Below, piece by piece: positions 26,437 to 35,429 of a DNA stretch of 53,324 bases. The translations under genes were made by a program, and so were the position numbers. Source of the DNA: Gammaproteobacteria bacterium (GTDB lineage Bacteria > Pseudomonadota > Gammaproteobacteria > Pseudomonadales > PIVM01); the NCBI GenBank assembly GCA_003353945.1, contig PIVM01000024.1, positions 1 through 53,324 on the forward strand. The letters run 5' to 3'. How positions within the stretch are numbered: position 1 is the first letter of the stretch; each line of letters opens with the position of its first letter. The notes beneath the pieces are model-generated. The model worked only from the letters and a program-made list of their open reading frames with translations, had not been told where the DNA came from and did no database searches.

Positions 26437-26737
26437 TATAAAATTACTTGGCCAGACTGCCAAGGTCTGGCTAAAAAAGCAGTTGCACTATAATAAAAGT
26501 CTAATATAAGAGTCGGAGGAGGTTGTCGAAAAAAGGGGGCGCCCATTAGCGAGCCGGTAGGTTGTTAACAACAAACAGCATAATCCGAGGCCCCCCATCA
26601 AGGTATCCCCCCCAAGCGCCCCTTTTAGCGCACTGGCTTGGCCGTTATTTTCCCGATAATTTTCACCCTGTTGTGTGTCGTGTTTAAGTGCAGTAAGCGC
26701 TACACTGATAACGTTTACCCGAGACAGGAAAACACCC
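26437..26737. other. Structured intergenic region before the ABC efflux operon
   Basis: It contains a perfect stem GCCAGAC (26451-26457) / GTCTGGC (26465-26471), followed by TAAAAAA rather than T, so at best a weak terminator on either strand. It also holds a palindrome GTTGTTAACAAC near 26561-26572 and an inverted pair AGGGGGCGC (about 26535) / GCGCCCCTT (about 26620) enclosing roughly 95 bases. A frame opening at 26675 merges into the ATPase gene but is not its real start. Confidence 0.45.
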
Positions 26738-27457
26738 GTGGCGGCAACCGACCGGCAATGCGTCTTCCACGCAGCTGAGCTGAGCAAAGTCTATGATATG
26801 GGCGAAGTGCAGGTGCATGCGCTTCGCGGTGTTAATCTGGAACTTTACGATAAGGAGCTGGTGGTTTTATTGGGTCCTTCCGGCAGCGGCAAATCAACCC
26901 TATTGAATATTCTGGGGGGATTGGACACGGCCAGTTCCGGCACGGTCAGGTATCACGAACGGGAGCTGACCCAAGCGACGGAAAAAGAACTGACGCATTA
27001 TCGCCGCTATCATGTCGGATTTGTTTTTCAGTTTTACAATTTGATTCCCAGTCTGACGGCCAGGGAGAATGTCTCCATTGTGACTGAAATCGCCCGTGAC
27101 CCCATGTCGGCCGAGCAGGCGTTGGCACTGGTGGATCTGCAGGGTCGAATTGATCATTTCCCCGCCCAGCTTTCCGGCGGCGAGCAACAACGAGTCGCCA
27201 TTGCGCGAGCCATTGCCAAGCGTCCCCAAGTGCTACTGTGTGATGAACCCACCGGGGCGCTGGATTCATCAACCGGCGTGGTGGTGCTTGAAGCCTTGCA
27301 AACGGTGAATCAGCAGCTGGGCACGACAACCGTGGTGATCACCCACAATGCGGCCATTGCCGAAATGGCTGATCGGGTGATCATACTGGCCGATGGCCAC
27401 ATTGTTGAAGTAAAACAAAACAGCCATAAAAAGCCACCGACAGAGATTGTCTGGTAA
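26738..27457 (+). CDS. ABC transporter ATP-binding protein (MacB/LolD type)
   Basis: A 239-residue ATPase. Walker A is [16 protein letters not shown], the Q-loop is [17 protein letters not shown], the signature is [16 protein letters not shown], Walker B is [11 protein letters not shown] and the H-loop is VVITHN. This pattern fits the MacB/LolD/FtsE subfamily, which drives mechanotransmission rather than solute import. The GTG start at 26738 is chosen for CAGGAA at 26725-26730; the longer frame upstream lacks a ribosome site and adds residues not usual for the family. It is followed by the FtsX-type permease after 17 bp and by a HlyD-like adaptor: a tripartite efflux or lipid-export operon. 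Confidence 0.95.
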   Translation: MAATDRQCVFHAAELSKVYDMGEVQVHALRGVNLELYDKELVVLLGPSGSGKSTLLNILGGLDTASSGTVRYHERELTQATEKELTHYRRYHVGFVFQFYNLIPSLTARENVSIVTEIARDPMSAEQALALVDLQGRIDHFPAQLSGGEQQRVAIARAIAKRPQVLLCDEPTGALDSSTGVVVLEALQTVNQQLGTTTVVITHNAAIAEMADRVIILADGHIVEVKQNSHKKPPTEIVW

Positions 27458-27474
27458 CAGAGCGTTTAACAGCG

Positions 27475-29874
27475 ATGCGGGCATTAGACATAAAATTATG
27501 GCGTGAATTATGGCATCTGCGTGGTCAGGCGGCGGCGATAGCACTGGTGATTGTCGGAGGCGTAGCCGTTTGCATTATGTCGCTCAGTACGCTCGACACC
27601 CTGGTGCAAACCCGCGACAGTTATTACCGCGATTATCGCCTGGGCGATTTGTTTGTGTCACTCAAGCGTGCGCCGAATCACCTGCAACAACAAATAGAGC
27701 AGCTGCCGGGTGTTGCCGAGGTGGAAACCCGCGTGGTAGCCGCTGTCAGCTTGCAACTGACAGGCAGCGATGAACCGGCGACCGGTCTATTAACCTCCAT
27801 TCCGGATCATAGCGATGCGCGTTTAAACCGTTTGTATATACGTTCCGGTCGCCTGGCAGACGGTAGACGGGATAATGAATTGGTGGTCAGTGATGCCTTT
27901 GCTGAAGCCAATAAATTACAGATTAATGACACGGTGGTTGCTGTTATCAACGGTAAACACAAGAGACTGACAATAGTGGGGATTGCCCTGTCGCCTGAAT
28001 ACATCTACGAAATAGCGCCGGGTGCCATTGTGCCTGATTACAAACGCTATGGCGTGATGTGGATGGCTCGAACGCCGCTCTCTACGGCCTACGATATGGA
28101 AGGTGCCTTTAATGATCTGGTGCTGAAACTACAGCCCGGCGCATCAGGCGACGATATGATCGACCGACTTGATGCTTTGCTGAAACGCTATGGTGGGCGA
28201 GGGGCTTACGACAGGGATGACCAACTATCGAACCGGTTTTTACATGAGGAGTTTGTGCAGCTGCGTAATATGGCCGTGATGTTTCCGGTTATTTTTCTCA
28301 GTGTGGCTGCCTTTTTGTTAAACGTGGTGGTAAGTCGTCTCATCAGTACCGAACGCCAGCAGATTGCCGTCTTAAAAGCATTTGGCTACCGCAATGCGGC
28401 GGTGGGCTGGCATTATGCGCAATTGGTGTTATTGATTACAGGCTTTGGCATTCTCGGTGGTTATGCGCTGGGTATTTGGTTGGCCAGGGGACTGAGCGAG
28501 CTGTACATGGATTATTACCGCTTTCCTTTTCTGCTCTATCAGTTTAGTCCGTTGGTCTTTATTGCGGTGGCTGCCATCACGGTATCCGTTGCCATGCTTG
28601 CCACATTACGTGCGGTACGAGCTGCGGCATCGTTGCCGCCCGCACAAGCCATGCGTGAGCAATCACCTGAGAATTTTCGCTTGTTCTGGCTGGAGCGTGC
28701 TGGCTTGTTGAGGATATTGTCCCCCTCCGGTCGCATGATTCTGCGTCATATGGCGAGGCGTCCACTCAAAACACTTAGTTCGATCTGTGGTCTGGCCTGT
28801 GCGTGCGGGATTATGATGGTGGGCAATTTTCAGATGGATGCGATTGACACCATGGTCTATATGCAATTCAGTGTTGCTCAACGCGATGATGTGAAGGTCA
28901 GTTTTACAGAGCCGGTTTCTTCCGCTGCGCTTTATAGCCTGAAATCGCTGCCCGGTGTGGCCTACGTTGAGGGAGTGCGTGAAGTGCCGGTTCAACTGCG
29001 CTATCAGCATCGAAGCTATCGCACCTCTCTGCAAGGTATTGCTCGTGATGCTCAGCTACAAAAAGTACTGGATGCGGATTTACAGCCGGTCGGTTTACCC
29101 GAGAGTGGATTGCTGTTGCCCGAGCGCCTTGCCTCTATTCTAGGTGCTAAGCCTGGCGATATGCTAACGGTAGAAGTGCTGGAAGGTGATCGGCAAAGTT
29201 ATCAAGTGCCGCTTAAGGCGATGACAAAGCAGTTCTTAGGTGTCTCCGCCTATATGGATTTGCAGGCCTTGAATAGATTGATGAATGAAGGGGAGAGCCT
29301 GTCATCAGCATTAATCAAACTGGGACCGTTCGAGAGTATGGATTCGTCGCAAGGTTTTGATGCTCAGCAGGCATCGACAGTGTATCGTCGCTTGCGTGAG
29401 ATGCCAGCGGTGGCAGGCATCAGTGTCAGGCAGTCATTGATCGACAGTTTTTATGAGACACTGGCAAAGTCCATGTTGACCTTTACCTTCATTAATACAC
29501 TGCTCGGGGGTGTGATTGCCTTCGGTGTCGTTTATAACACGGTGCGCATTATGTTGTCTGAGCGCGGGCGCGAGCTGGCCAGCCTGAGGGTGCTAGGCTA
29601 TAGCCATAATGAAGTTGCTTATATTTTGCTGGGTGAACTGGCATTGCTGACCTTGTTAGCGATTCCACTGGGATTCTTACTTGGCGCGTATTTATCTCGC
29701 TTAATGGTTGATCAGATGCAAACGGATTTATACCGGGTGCCTCTTGTGCTGGAACCCGATACCTTTGCCATGTCGGCGCTGGTTGTGTTGGTGGCTGCGC
29801 TGATATCCGGCTTGATGATGTGGCATCGTCTTGGCAAACTCGATTTGGTGGAAGTGTTGAAAACACGGGAATAA
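27475..29874 (+). CDS. FtsX-family ABC permease (double FtsX domain)
   Basis: 799 residues with N-terminal helix (GQAAAIALVIVGGVAVCIMS), a large periplasmic domain, a three-helix FtsX domain (about 270-390, including RLISTERQQIAVLKAFGY), a second anchor helix, a second periplasmic domain and a C-terminal FtsX domain (about 680-790) with the matching motif LSERGRELASLRVLGYSHNE. The duplicated architecture is that of large MacB-relative permeases that work with a separate ATPase and a HlyD-type adaptor. The substrate may be a lipid, peptide or drug. It begins 17 bp after the ATPase stop and ends 4 bp before the adaptor ATG. Confidence 0.93.
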   Translation: MRALDIKLWRELWHLRGQAAAIALVIVGGVAVCIMSLSTLDTLVQTRDSYYRDYRLGDLFVSLKRAPNHLQQQIEQLPGVAEVETRVVAAVSLQLTGSDEPATGLLTSIPDHSDARLNRLYIRSGRLADGRRDNELVVSDAFAEANKLQINDTVVAVINGKHKRLTIVGIALSPEYIYEIAPGAIVPDYKRYGVMWMARTPLSTAYDMEGAFNDLVLKLQPGASGDDMIDRLDALLKRYGGRGAYDRDDQLSNRFLHEEFVQLRNMAVMFPVIFLSVAAFLLNVVVSRLISTERQQIAVLKAFGYRNAAVGWHYAQLVLLITGFGILGGYALGIWLARGLSELYMDYYRFPFLLYQFSPLVFIAVAAITVSVAMLATLRAVRAAASLPPAQAMREQSPENFRLFWLERAGLLRILSPSGRMILRHMARRPLKTLSSICGLACACGIMMVGNFQMDAIDTMVYMQFSVAQRDDVKVSFTEPVSSAALYSLKSLPGVAYVEGVREVPVQLRYQHRSYRTSLQGIARDAQLQKVLDADLQPVGLPESGLLLPERLASILGAKPGDMLTVEVLEGDRQSYQVPLKAMTKQFLGVSAYMDLQALNRLMNEGESLSSALIKLGPFESMDSSQGFDAQQASTVYRRLREMPAVAGISVRQSLIDSFYETLAKSMLTFTFINTLLGGVIAFGVVYNTVRIMLSERGRELASLRVLGYSHNEVAYILLGELALLTLLAIPLGFLLGAYLSRLMVDQMQTDLYRVPLVLEPDTFAMSALVVLVAALISGLMMWHRLGKLDLVEVLKTRE

Positions 29875-29878
29875 AAAA

Positions 29879-31075
29879 ATGCAAATACGGCGATATGGGG
29901 GATGGTTGATCGTAGTGATCGCGGTGGCGGTGGCGCTGACCGTGGGTCTGTTACCACAGCCGGTGTGGGTGGAGATCAGTCAAGCGAAAAAAGAGACTCT
30001 GACAGTCGATATTGTTGAAGAGGGAAAAACGCGGGTTATTGACCGCTATGTGATTTCAGCACCGGTTGCCGGTTATGCCCGGCGTATTGAATTGGATGTG
30101 GGTGATGCGGTGAAGCAGGGGCAAGTGCTGACCGAGCTTGAGCCCTTGCGCTCAGCAGTGCTGGATCCGAGAAGTCGAGCTGAAGCACAGGCGAGGGTAG
30201 CCGCCTCCGGTTCAGCATTATCGGCGGCAGAAGAAAAAGCGGCAGCGGCAGGTGCTGATGCTGATTATGCTAACGCCGAATACAAGCGAAAACAGCGCCT
30301 GGCCAAAACCAATTTTGTCTCGGAAGAAGAGTTATTGCAGGCAAGCACGGAGGTGCGCCGCACGCGAGCATACTTACGTTCTGCCAAATTCGCGGTTGAA
30401 GTCGGACGCTATGAACTTGATGCAGCAAAGACGCTGTTGCAATATTCTGCTGCGAAAAAGGATCAGCAAACGCATGAGAGAGTCTCTATCGCCTCACCTG
30501 TGCTCGGTTCAGTACTCAACGTGGCGCGTGAAAGTGAAGGTGTCGTCAGCGCAGGGACGCCATTGCTGGAAGTGGGAAATTCGCGGGCGCTTGAGGTGGC
30601 CATTGATGTGCTCTCGATTGATGCCGTGCGCATCAAGGCAGGCACCCAGGTGCTTTTTGAGCGCTGGGGTGGCGATGTATTGCAGGGAACGGTGCGACTG
30701 GTGGAGCCGGTGGGATTCACCAAAGTCTCGGCGCTCGGTGTGGAAGAGCAGCGTGTGTGGGTGATTGCCGATATCACGTCCCCTGCTGAGCAGTGGCAGC
30801 GGTTGGGTGATGGTTACCGTATAGAAGCACGGTTTATTCTCTGGCAGCAGGATAATGTCTTGGTCATACCGTCATCCAGCCTGTTTCGGGTAGACGATCA
30901 ATGGGCTGTTTTTGTGGTAGATGATGATCGCGCAAGACGACAGTTTATTGAAGTCGGTCGGCACAATGGTTTGCAGACGCAGATCACAAAGGGGGTGAAT
31001 CCAGGGGATCGCATTGTGAAGCACCCTGATGATAATCTGGTCGATGGGCAATCAGTCAGGCTTCATGGGGAGTAA
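29879..31075 (+). CDS. HlyD-like periplasmic adaptor of ABC efflux system
   Basis: A 398-residue adaptor with an N-terminal membrane anchor (WLIVVIAVAVALTVGLLPQP). The lipoyl half-motifs are in APVAGYARRIELDVGDAVKQ (about 60-80) and IASPVLGSVLNVARESEGVV (about 203-222), separated by a long Ala/Glu-rich helical hairpin. The C-terminal beta-barrel and membrane-proximal parts follow (VLVIPSSSLFRVDDQWAVFV). It couples the ABC permease to an outer-membrane channel, none of which is encoded nearby. It is the last gene of the operon, starting 4 bp after the permease stop. Confidence 0.93.
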   Translation: MQIRRYGGWLIVVIAVAVALTVGLLPQPVWVEISQAKKETLTVDIVEEGKTRVIDRYVISAPVAGYARRIELDVGDAVKQGQVLTELEPLRSAVLDPRSRAEAQARVAASGSALSAAEEKAAAAGADADYANAEYKRKQRLAKTNFVSEEELLQASTEVRRTRAYLRSAKFAVEVGRYELDAAKTLLQYSAAKKDQQTHERVSIASPVLGSVLNVARESEGVVSAGTPLLEVGNSRALEVAIDVLSIDAVRIKAGTQVLFERWGGDVLQGTVRLVEPVGFTKVSALGVEEQRVWVIADITSPAEQWQRLGDGYRIEARFILWQQDNVLVIPSSSLFRVDDQWAVFVVDDDRARRQFIEVGRHNGLQTQITKGVNPGDRIVKHPDDNLVDGQSVRLHGE

Positions 31076-31174
31076 TGGTGGAATGTATTGCACAGATTAA
31101 CCCCTTGTAATAGTGGTTGGCCGGATTTTGGCTCAAAATAGACCGGTTGATCGAAACTGCTATGGAGGAAAATG

Positions 31175-31420
31175 ATGTTAATTGCAAAATTTGTTGTGGC
31201 GCTGACGTGGCTGGTATGTCTGTCCAGTTTTGTTGTTTCATACCCTGAGCCCTGGGCATTGGTTCTATTTTGGATGACGATTGCCCTGGTGGTTTCGCAT
31301 TTTATGGAGTGTCTTGTTTTTGGCAATCGTGTTAAAGCGGCCGGTGGAAATGCGGCATTGCACTATTTACAGATCTTCATCTTTGGGTATTTTCATTGGA
31401 AAGAGTTGCCAGCGGAGTAG
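31175..31420 (+). CDS. DUF1145 family small membrane protein (YhhL-like)
   Basis: 81 residues with two hydrophobic helices (FVVALTWLVCLSSFVVSYPE and LVLFWMTIALVVSHFMECLV) and a third short one near IFIFGYFHW. YPEPW and HFMECLVF match the DUF1145/YhhL pattern. Function is unknown; the E. coli relative is an inner-membrane protein. Two ATGs overlap (31172, 31175); GGAGG at 31164-31168 is better placed for 31175. It is about 100 bp after the ABC efflux operon and convergent with the aldehyde dehydrogenase. Confidence 0.8.
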   Translation: MLIAKFVVALTWLVCLSSFVVSYPEPWALVLFWMTIALVVSHFMECLVFGNRVKAAGGNAALHYLQIFIFGYFHWKELPAE

Positions 31421-31536
31421 TTTCTTCCCTCTCCCGCCCTTCATTTCGCTTGGGATAGAAAACGGTATTGTGAATATTTTATAGGAAATCCTATTAAGTG
31501 GCACGGACGGAAGTGTTACCTGTGTGCTGTGACTGC

Positions 31537-32985
31537 TCAGCGAATAAACAAGCGGTAGATCAACGTATTGATCCACTTATTGTAGGGGGGAAGAACAAGT
31601 TTTGATGAACTGAACTTATGTTTGACCAATACACTTTTTGCCTTGGAGAAAGTTAAAAAACCTTCGTGACCGTGATAATGCCCCATGCCTGAGGGGCCGA
31701 TACCCCCAAAAGGTAACTCGTCAACGGCAACATGAAACACAGTTTCATTCAGGCAGACGCCGCCTGAATGTGTTCGTTCCAGGATTTGCTGTTGGTCCTG
31801 CTTGTTGTGGCCGAAATAATACAGAGCCAATGGTCGGGGTCTGTCTTGGACGTAGCGAATGGCATCATCCAGATTTTCATAGGGAACTATCGGTAGCAGA
31901 GGGCCAAAAATCTCCTGGCGCATCAGGGTCATCTTGTCGTCGGTATCGCATATCAGGCGCGGTGCCAGACGACGAGCGTTATTTTGCAGGTCATCCTCTG
32001 CTAGCTGGATGACGTTGGCTCCCTTATTCTCAGCGTCTTGTAACCAGCTCTGCAAACGATTGAGTTGTCCTGTGTTGATAATGGCAGAATAGTCGCCGGA
32101 ATTTAGCGATGGATACAGGCGCGAGAATGCATCACGATAGGCCTGAATAAACGACTGCTGTTTTTCTTGGGGTACTAACACGTAATCCGGCGCCACACAG
32201 GTTTGGCCTGCATTCATGGATTTACCAAAACAAATGCGCTCTGCTGCCATTGGCAACGCGACATCAGATCCAATGATGACGGGTGATTTGCCACCGAGTT
32301 CAAGAGTGACAGGTGTTAGGTTTTCACTGGCAGCGCGCATCACATGATGTCCAATGCTGGTGGCGCCGGTAAACAGCAGGTGGTCGAATGCTTGTTGAGT
32401 AAAATGGGCTGCGGTTTCTGCGTCGCCATTGATGACGGTGATCAGCTCAGCCGGGAAGTTCTCTTTAATCATGTCAGCAAACAGCTGGGAGCTTTGCGGT
32501 GTAAACTCTGACATTTTGATCATCACGCGGTTGCCTGCCGCCAATGCGCTGGTCAAGGGGCCGATGGCAAGGAACAACGGGTAATTCCAGGGGACAACAA
32601 TGCCGGCAACACCCAGAGGTTGGTAAACAACTTTGGCAGCTGCCGGTAGGAACTGTAGCCCGGCAAAACGCCGTTGAGATTTCATCCAGCGCTTCAGATG
32701 TCTCCTTGCGTAGTTTATACCTTGCACACTGGGCATAAGCTCGGCCATCAGGGTTTCGTCGCGCGAGCGGCCATTAAAGTCCCGATCAATGGCAGCCACA
32801 AAGTTCTCTTGCCTGCTCAACAATGCCCGTTTCAGTGTGTTTAGCCAGTCGATTCGCTGCTCGGCAGAAGGCATGGGTTGATCGCGATAGGCGTCGCGTT
32901 GATGCTGTAACGTACGCTCAATTAGCTGCTTGCTGGCATCCCCGGATGAAGACGTATCAGTAGCTGGAAGAACGGATTCGGACAT
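31537..32985 (-). CDS. calB: Aldehyde dehydrogenase (coniferyl aldehyde dehydrogenase type)
   Basis: 482 residues. This NAD(P)-dependent enzyme turns aldehydes into acids. The proton-acceptor glutamate is in TLELGGKSPVI, the catalytic cysteine in MNAGQTCVAPDYV, and the cofactor site includes VPWNYPLFLAIGP and GATSIGHH. The C-terminal PFGGIGPSGMGHYHGHEGF motif and the membrane-tolerant tail LPPYNKWINTLIYRLFIR are typical of the CalB/FALDH-like branch, which acts on coniferyl and long-chain aldehydes. The symbol marks the family; the true substrate is unproven. A GGAGG site precedes ATG 32985 on the minus strand. It is divergent from the RraA-like gene. Confidence 0.88.
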   Translation of the reverse strand: MSESVLPATDTSSSGDASKQLIERTLQHQRDAYRDQPMPSAEQRIDWLNTLKRALLSRQENFVAAIDRDFNGRSRDETLMAELMPSVQGINYARRHLKRWMKSQRRFAGLQFLPAAAKVVYQPLGVAGIVVPWNYPLFLAIGPLTSALAAGNRVMIKMSEFTPQSSQLFADMIKENFPAELITVINGDAETAAHFTQQAFDHLLFTGATSIGHHVMRAASENLTPVTLELGGKSPVIIGSDVALPMAAERICFGKSMNAGQTCVAPDYVLVPQEKQQSFIQAYRDAFSRLYPSLNSGDYSAIINTGQLNRLQSWLQDAENKGANVIQLAEDDLQNNARRLAPRLICDTDDKMTLMRQEIFGPLLPIVPYENLDDAIRYVQDRPRPLALYYFGHNKQDQQQILERTHSGGVCLNETVFHVAVDELPFGGIGPSGMGHYHGHEGFLTFSKAKSVLVKHKFSSSKLVLPPYNKWINTLIYRLFIR

Positions 32986-33180
32986 GGTCTGAGCCTCCTT
33001 CTTAAGGGTCGGGCAGATGTTAGCACAGTAGGCTTGCGGGGTACTGCTTGTAATGTGCTACATTTCTGTCTGAAAGGCCAAGCAAAAAATCGATACTTGA
33101 TTGTTATAGAGGGGCATGGTATTGGTATTCGCGCAGCAAGAGCGCATAATAATCTGAAGGGAATACAAAGGAGTCTGATC

Positions 33181-33663
33181 ATGAGCTTTTCCACACCGGA
33201 TCTTTGTGATGTGCATGCCCACGATTTGGCGGTGGCTGAGCCACTGTTTAACGATTATGGACATAAGAAAGTGTTTCATGGCGCCGTGGAAACGGTTAAA
33301 TGCTTTGAAGATAATTCCTTGGTGAGACAGGCTATAGAGCGAAATGGTGAGGGCAAAGTGCTGGTGGTTGATGGCGGCGGTTCGCTACGCCATTCGCTGT
33401 TTGGCGATTTGCTTGCAGCTAAAGCCGTGGAAAACGGTTGGCAGGGTATTGTGATTTACGGTTGTGTCAGGGATGTTGAGTTATTAAGTCAGATCGATCT
33501 GGGTATCAAGGCTCTGGCGGCAAATCCACTGAAAACTGAGAGGCGCGGTGAAGGTCAGACCGATGTGCCGGTCAGATTTGCGGGGATAAGTTTCAAGCCC
33601 GGCTATTACCTCTATGCAGACTTGAATGGCGTTGTGGTTGCAGAGCAGGAATTGACGTTTTGA
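33181..33663 (+). CDS. rraA: RraA-family protein (ribonuclease E activity regulator A-like)
   Basis: A 160-residue protein of normal RraA length. It starts at ATG 33181 with AAAGGAG upstream. Recognisable blocks are TPDLCDVH near the N-terminus, GKVLVVDGGGSLRHSLFGD, LAAKAVENGWQGIVIYGCVR (conserved glycine and arginine), and GIKALAANPLKTERRGEGQ. In E. coli RraA binds RNase E and restrains mRNA decay, while many homologues are divalent-metal aldolases, so the cellular role may be either. No adjacent menA is present. The longer frame to 33034 has no ribosome site. Confidence 0.9.
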   Translation: MSFSTPDLCDVHAHDLAVAEPLFNDYGHKKVFHGAVETVKCFEDNSLVRQAIERNGEGKVLVVDGGGSLRHSLFGDLLAAKAVENGWQGIVIYGCVRDVELLSQIDLGIKALAANPLKTERRGEGQTDVPVRFAGISFKPGYYLYADLNGVVVAEQELTF

Positions 33664-33710
33664 AATGACGGTTCGCATTTCTCATAAGAGAGTTTCATAA
33701 AGTGCTTTCT

Positions 33711-33896
33711 TCATGGGGTTAAGCAGAGGCGGTCTGTTTGGTTTTTGATCGGCTTTGCTGGTCTGGAAAGCGTATTTCTTGATCGCTTGTAAAAATTTAG
33801 TAATCGTAAGGCATTCTCGTTCTCGACGACCTTCCAGGCATACTGTCGGATAATTTTACGTTTTCCAGTGGCCATGCTGGGATTGAAGTTACCCAT
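33711..33896 (-). CDS. Doubtful 61-residue ORF
   Basis: A basic 61-residue frame (MGNFNPSMATGKRKIIRQYA at its start) with no family I recognise and no clear ribosome site. It contains on its opposite strand the TGTCGGATAATTTTAC site, which I consider regulatory for the PEP-CTERM gene, so the frame may be accidental. Confidence 0.2.
   Translation of the reverse strand: MGNFNPSMATGKRKIIRQYAWKVVENENALRLLNFYKRSRNTLSRPAKPIKNQTDRLCLTP
33844..33859 (+). promoter_or_regulatory. Upstream activator-type motif, copy 1
   Basis: TGTCGGATAATTTTAC matches copy 2 (34050-34065) at 14 of 16 positions in the same orientation. It lies about 280 bp upstream of the candidate sigma-54 promoter of the PEP-CTERM gene. 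Confidence 0.5.
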
Positions 33897-34049
33897 AAAT
33901 AATTCGTAATTTCAAACAGATTGTATATTTGGTGAGCATTATTTCTGTTGAATGCCAATATAAATCCATTTTTATGTGTTAAGTGCGTTGCCTGATTGCT
34001 TTAGCGGTATTTTCATCACGTCTGATTGATGTTTTTCACGAATGCCTAT

Positions 34050-34065
34050 TGTCGAATAACTTTAC
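34050..34065 (+). promoter_or_regulatory. Upstream activator-type motif, copy 2
   Basis: TGTCGAATAACTTTAC, centred about 75 bp upstream of the GG of the candidate sigma-54 promoter, a normal enhancer-binding-protein distance. PEP-CTERM genes are reported to depend on the PrsK/PrsR pair and RpoN in other proteobacteria; assignment to PrsR is inference. Confidence 0.55.
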
Positions 34066-34129
34066 AGTTAAGTTCTTAATATATTTCAATTGAATCTATA
34101 GGTGTTTGAAACTCAGGAGTATTTTATAT

Positions 34130-34146
34130 TTGGTGTGTTTTTTGCA
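34130..34146 (+). promoter_or_regulatory. Candidate sigma-54 promoter of the PEP-CTERM gene
   Basis: TTGGTGTGTTTTTTGCA has GG and GC elements exactly ten bases apart, as required for the -24/-12 promoter. The predicted start near 34158 leaves a leader of about 143 bases to the ATG. That leader contains a GCAACT/AGTTGC stem and, just before the ribosome site, the small hairpin GGGTACATGTTACCC. Confidence 0.65.
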
Positions 34147-34300
34147 GAATATTTTCTCCTGCAACTCAGTGCTATGCGACGACCGTACACAGCTAAGTTG
34201 CCAAAATAAGGCTAGAGAAATACTTAGATAGAATTGCTGTTCTGGTTAAAGAAAATAATGGATCAATAATGGGTACATGTTACCCAAAAAAGGGGAAATA

Positions 34301-35224
34301 ATGAAGAATATACCAATTAAGTTAGCAGTAGGAGTGATAATTGCCGGTTGTGCCGCAAATGCATTGGCTGACGATTATTATGAGTTTTCCACTTATGCAG
34401 GCGCTGGAAGTGAATATGATGTAGACAGCTATGGAAACACCATTTATTGGGCGTCGAGTAATTCTGTTTATTCAATAGACGTTTCCGTTGCTGACATGAG
34501 CTATAAAGATGAGTCAAGGTATTTGGCTGATGGTGTAACAGCGAATCCAAACTACCAGGCAAGGGTTTTCACAAATCCGCAAACTATTATATTGACGGGC
34601 GCTGGTAGCAATATCGGATCTACGAGCGAAATGTATGTAACGGCGGACACCATCTATAAAACTGCTTACCAAAGTGTACTAGCTTTTGATAAAGCTACCG
34701 GTGCATATACAAGCACTGTTGTTACCGGTGGAGGCATACAAGGTTATGGTAATAGGGCATCTTTGCTGGCGTATGATGAGGATTCTGGCACATGGTATGC
34801 CGGAAATGAGAACCGGACGGTATACAGCTCCACCGGTGGAGCATGGGAATATGAGTTTACCTGGGATAACATGGCTGGTGGCCATGGTGATGGCATGGAA
34901 ATGGTCGGTGGTCATATGTTCGTCTCCGACATGACATCAAATTTTATTGCGCAGTGGGATCAGGCCTCTGACGGTACGTGGAGTGAAACAGAGCGATTTG
35001 CTTACACAGAAGCTGGTGGCAGCAATAAATATGTTGAAGGTATGGGTTTTGGGTCATTGGACCACTTCTGGGCCGGTTCAGGCGGCTACATCTATGAATT
35101 GGGTGGTGGTGAGATCCAGGACATCATTGATGATGTTGAGCCTATTTCGGAGCCTGGCTCATTATTGCTCCTGGGCGCTGGATTAATCGGTCTTGGTAGT
35201 TTGAGAAGGAGAAAAACGCGCTAG
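34301..35224 (+). CDS. PEP-CTERM sorting-domain surface protein
   Basis: 307 residues. ATG 34301 follows GGGGA closely and opens a Sec signal ending ANALADDYY. The C-terminus has the tripartite exosortase signal: SEPGS motif, hydrophobic helix LLLLGAGLIGLGSL, then the basic tail RRRKTR. Such proteins are exported, cut and anchored or released by exosortase (EpsH/XrtA), usually in bacteria making exopolysaccharide or flocs. The body is rich in Gly, Ser, Thr, Tyr and Asp with repeated aromatic-Gly segments (EDSGTWYAGNENR, GGHGDGMEMVGGHMFVSDMT), perhaps a beta-propeller. No exosortase gene is in the window. It is followed by a strong terminator, so it is a single-gene unit. Confidence 0.92.
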   Translation: MKNIPIKLAVGVIIAGCAANALADDYYEFSTYAGAGSEYDVDSYGNTIYWASSNSVYSIDVSVADMSYKDESRYLADGVTANPNYQARVFTNPQTIILTGAGSNIGSTSEMYVTADTIYKTAYQSVLAFDKATGAYTSTVVTGGGIQGYGNRASLLAYDEDSGTWYAGNENRTVYSSTGGAWEYEFTWDNMAGGHGDGMEMVGGHMFVSDMTSNFIAQWDQASDGTWSETERFAYTEAGGSNKYVEGMGFGSLDHFWAGSGGYIYELGGGEIQDIIDDVEPISEPGSLLLLGAGLIGLGSLRRRKTR

Positions 35225-35283
35225 AAAAGAAGCTGCATAGTTTGAATCTATTCCGTTAAAGATACGAGCGGATTGAAAAACTG

Positions 35284-35326
35284 AAAAACCGTCTAGAGAG
35301 GTGAAACACTCTAGGCGGTTTTTTTA
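35284..35326 (+). terminator. Strong intrinsic terminator after the PEP-CTERM gene
   Basis: The 13-bp stem AAACCGTCTAGAG / CTCTAGGCGGTTT (one G-T pair) has loop AGGTGAAACA and a run of seven T. It ends 100 bp before the TPR gene and isolates it. Confidence 0.92.
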
Positions 35327-35429
35327 TTTTGCTTTTACTCGCTTTGATTATCTGGATTTGACAGAGCATACCGTGATACGGTTATTAAAAAATGGATCAT
35401 TTTGAAAAATCAATAGTTGGATGCCGATC

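Noticed and set aside
26451-26480. Intrinsic terminator with GCCAGAC/GTCTGGC stem
   Set aside because: Followed by A rather than T on the plus strand, and no clean T run on the minus strand.
35358-35386. TTGACA element as promoter of the TPR gene
   Set aside because: The -35 is perfect but 16-18 bp downstream gives only GGTTAT or GTTATT, too weak to call.
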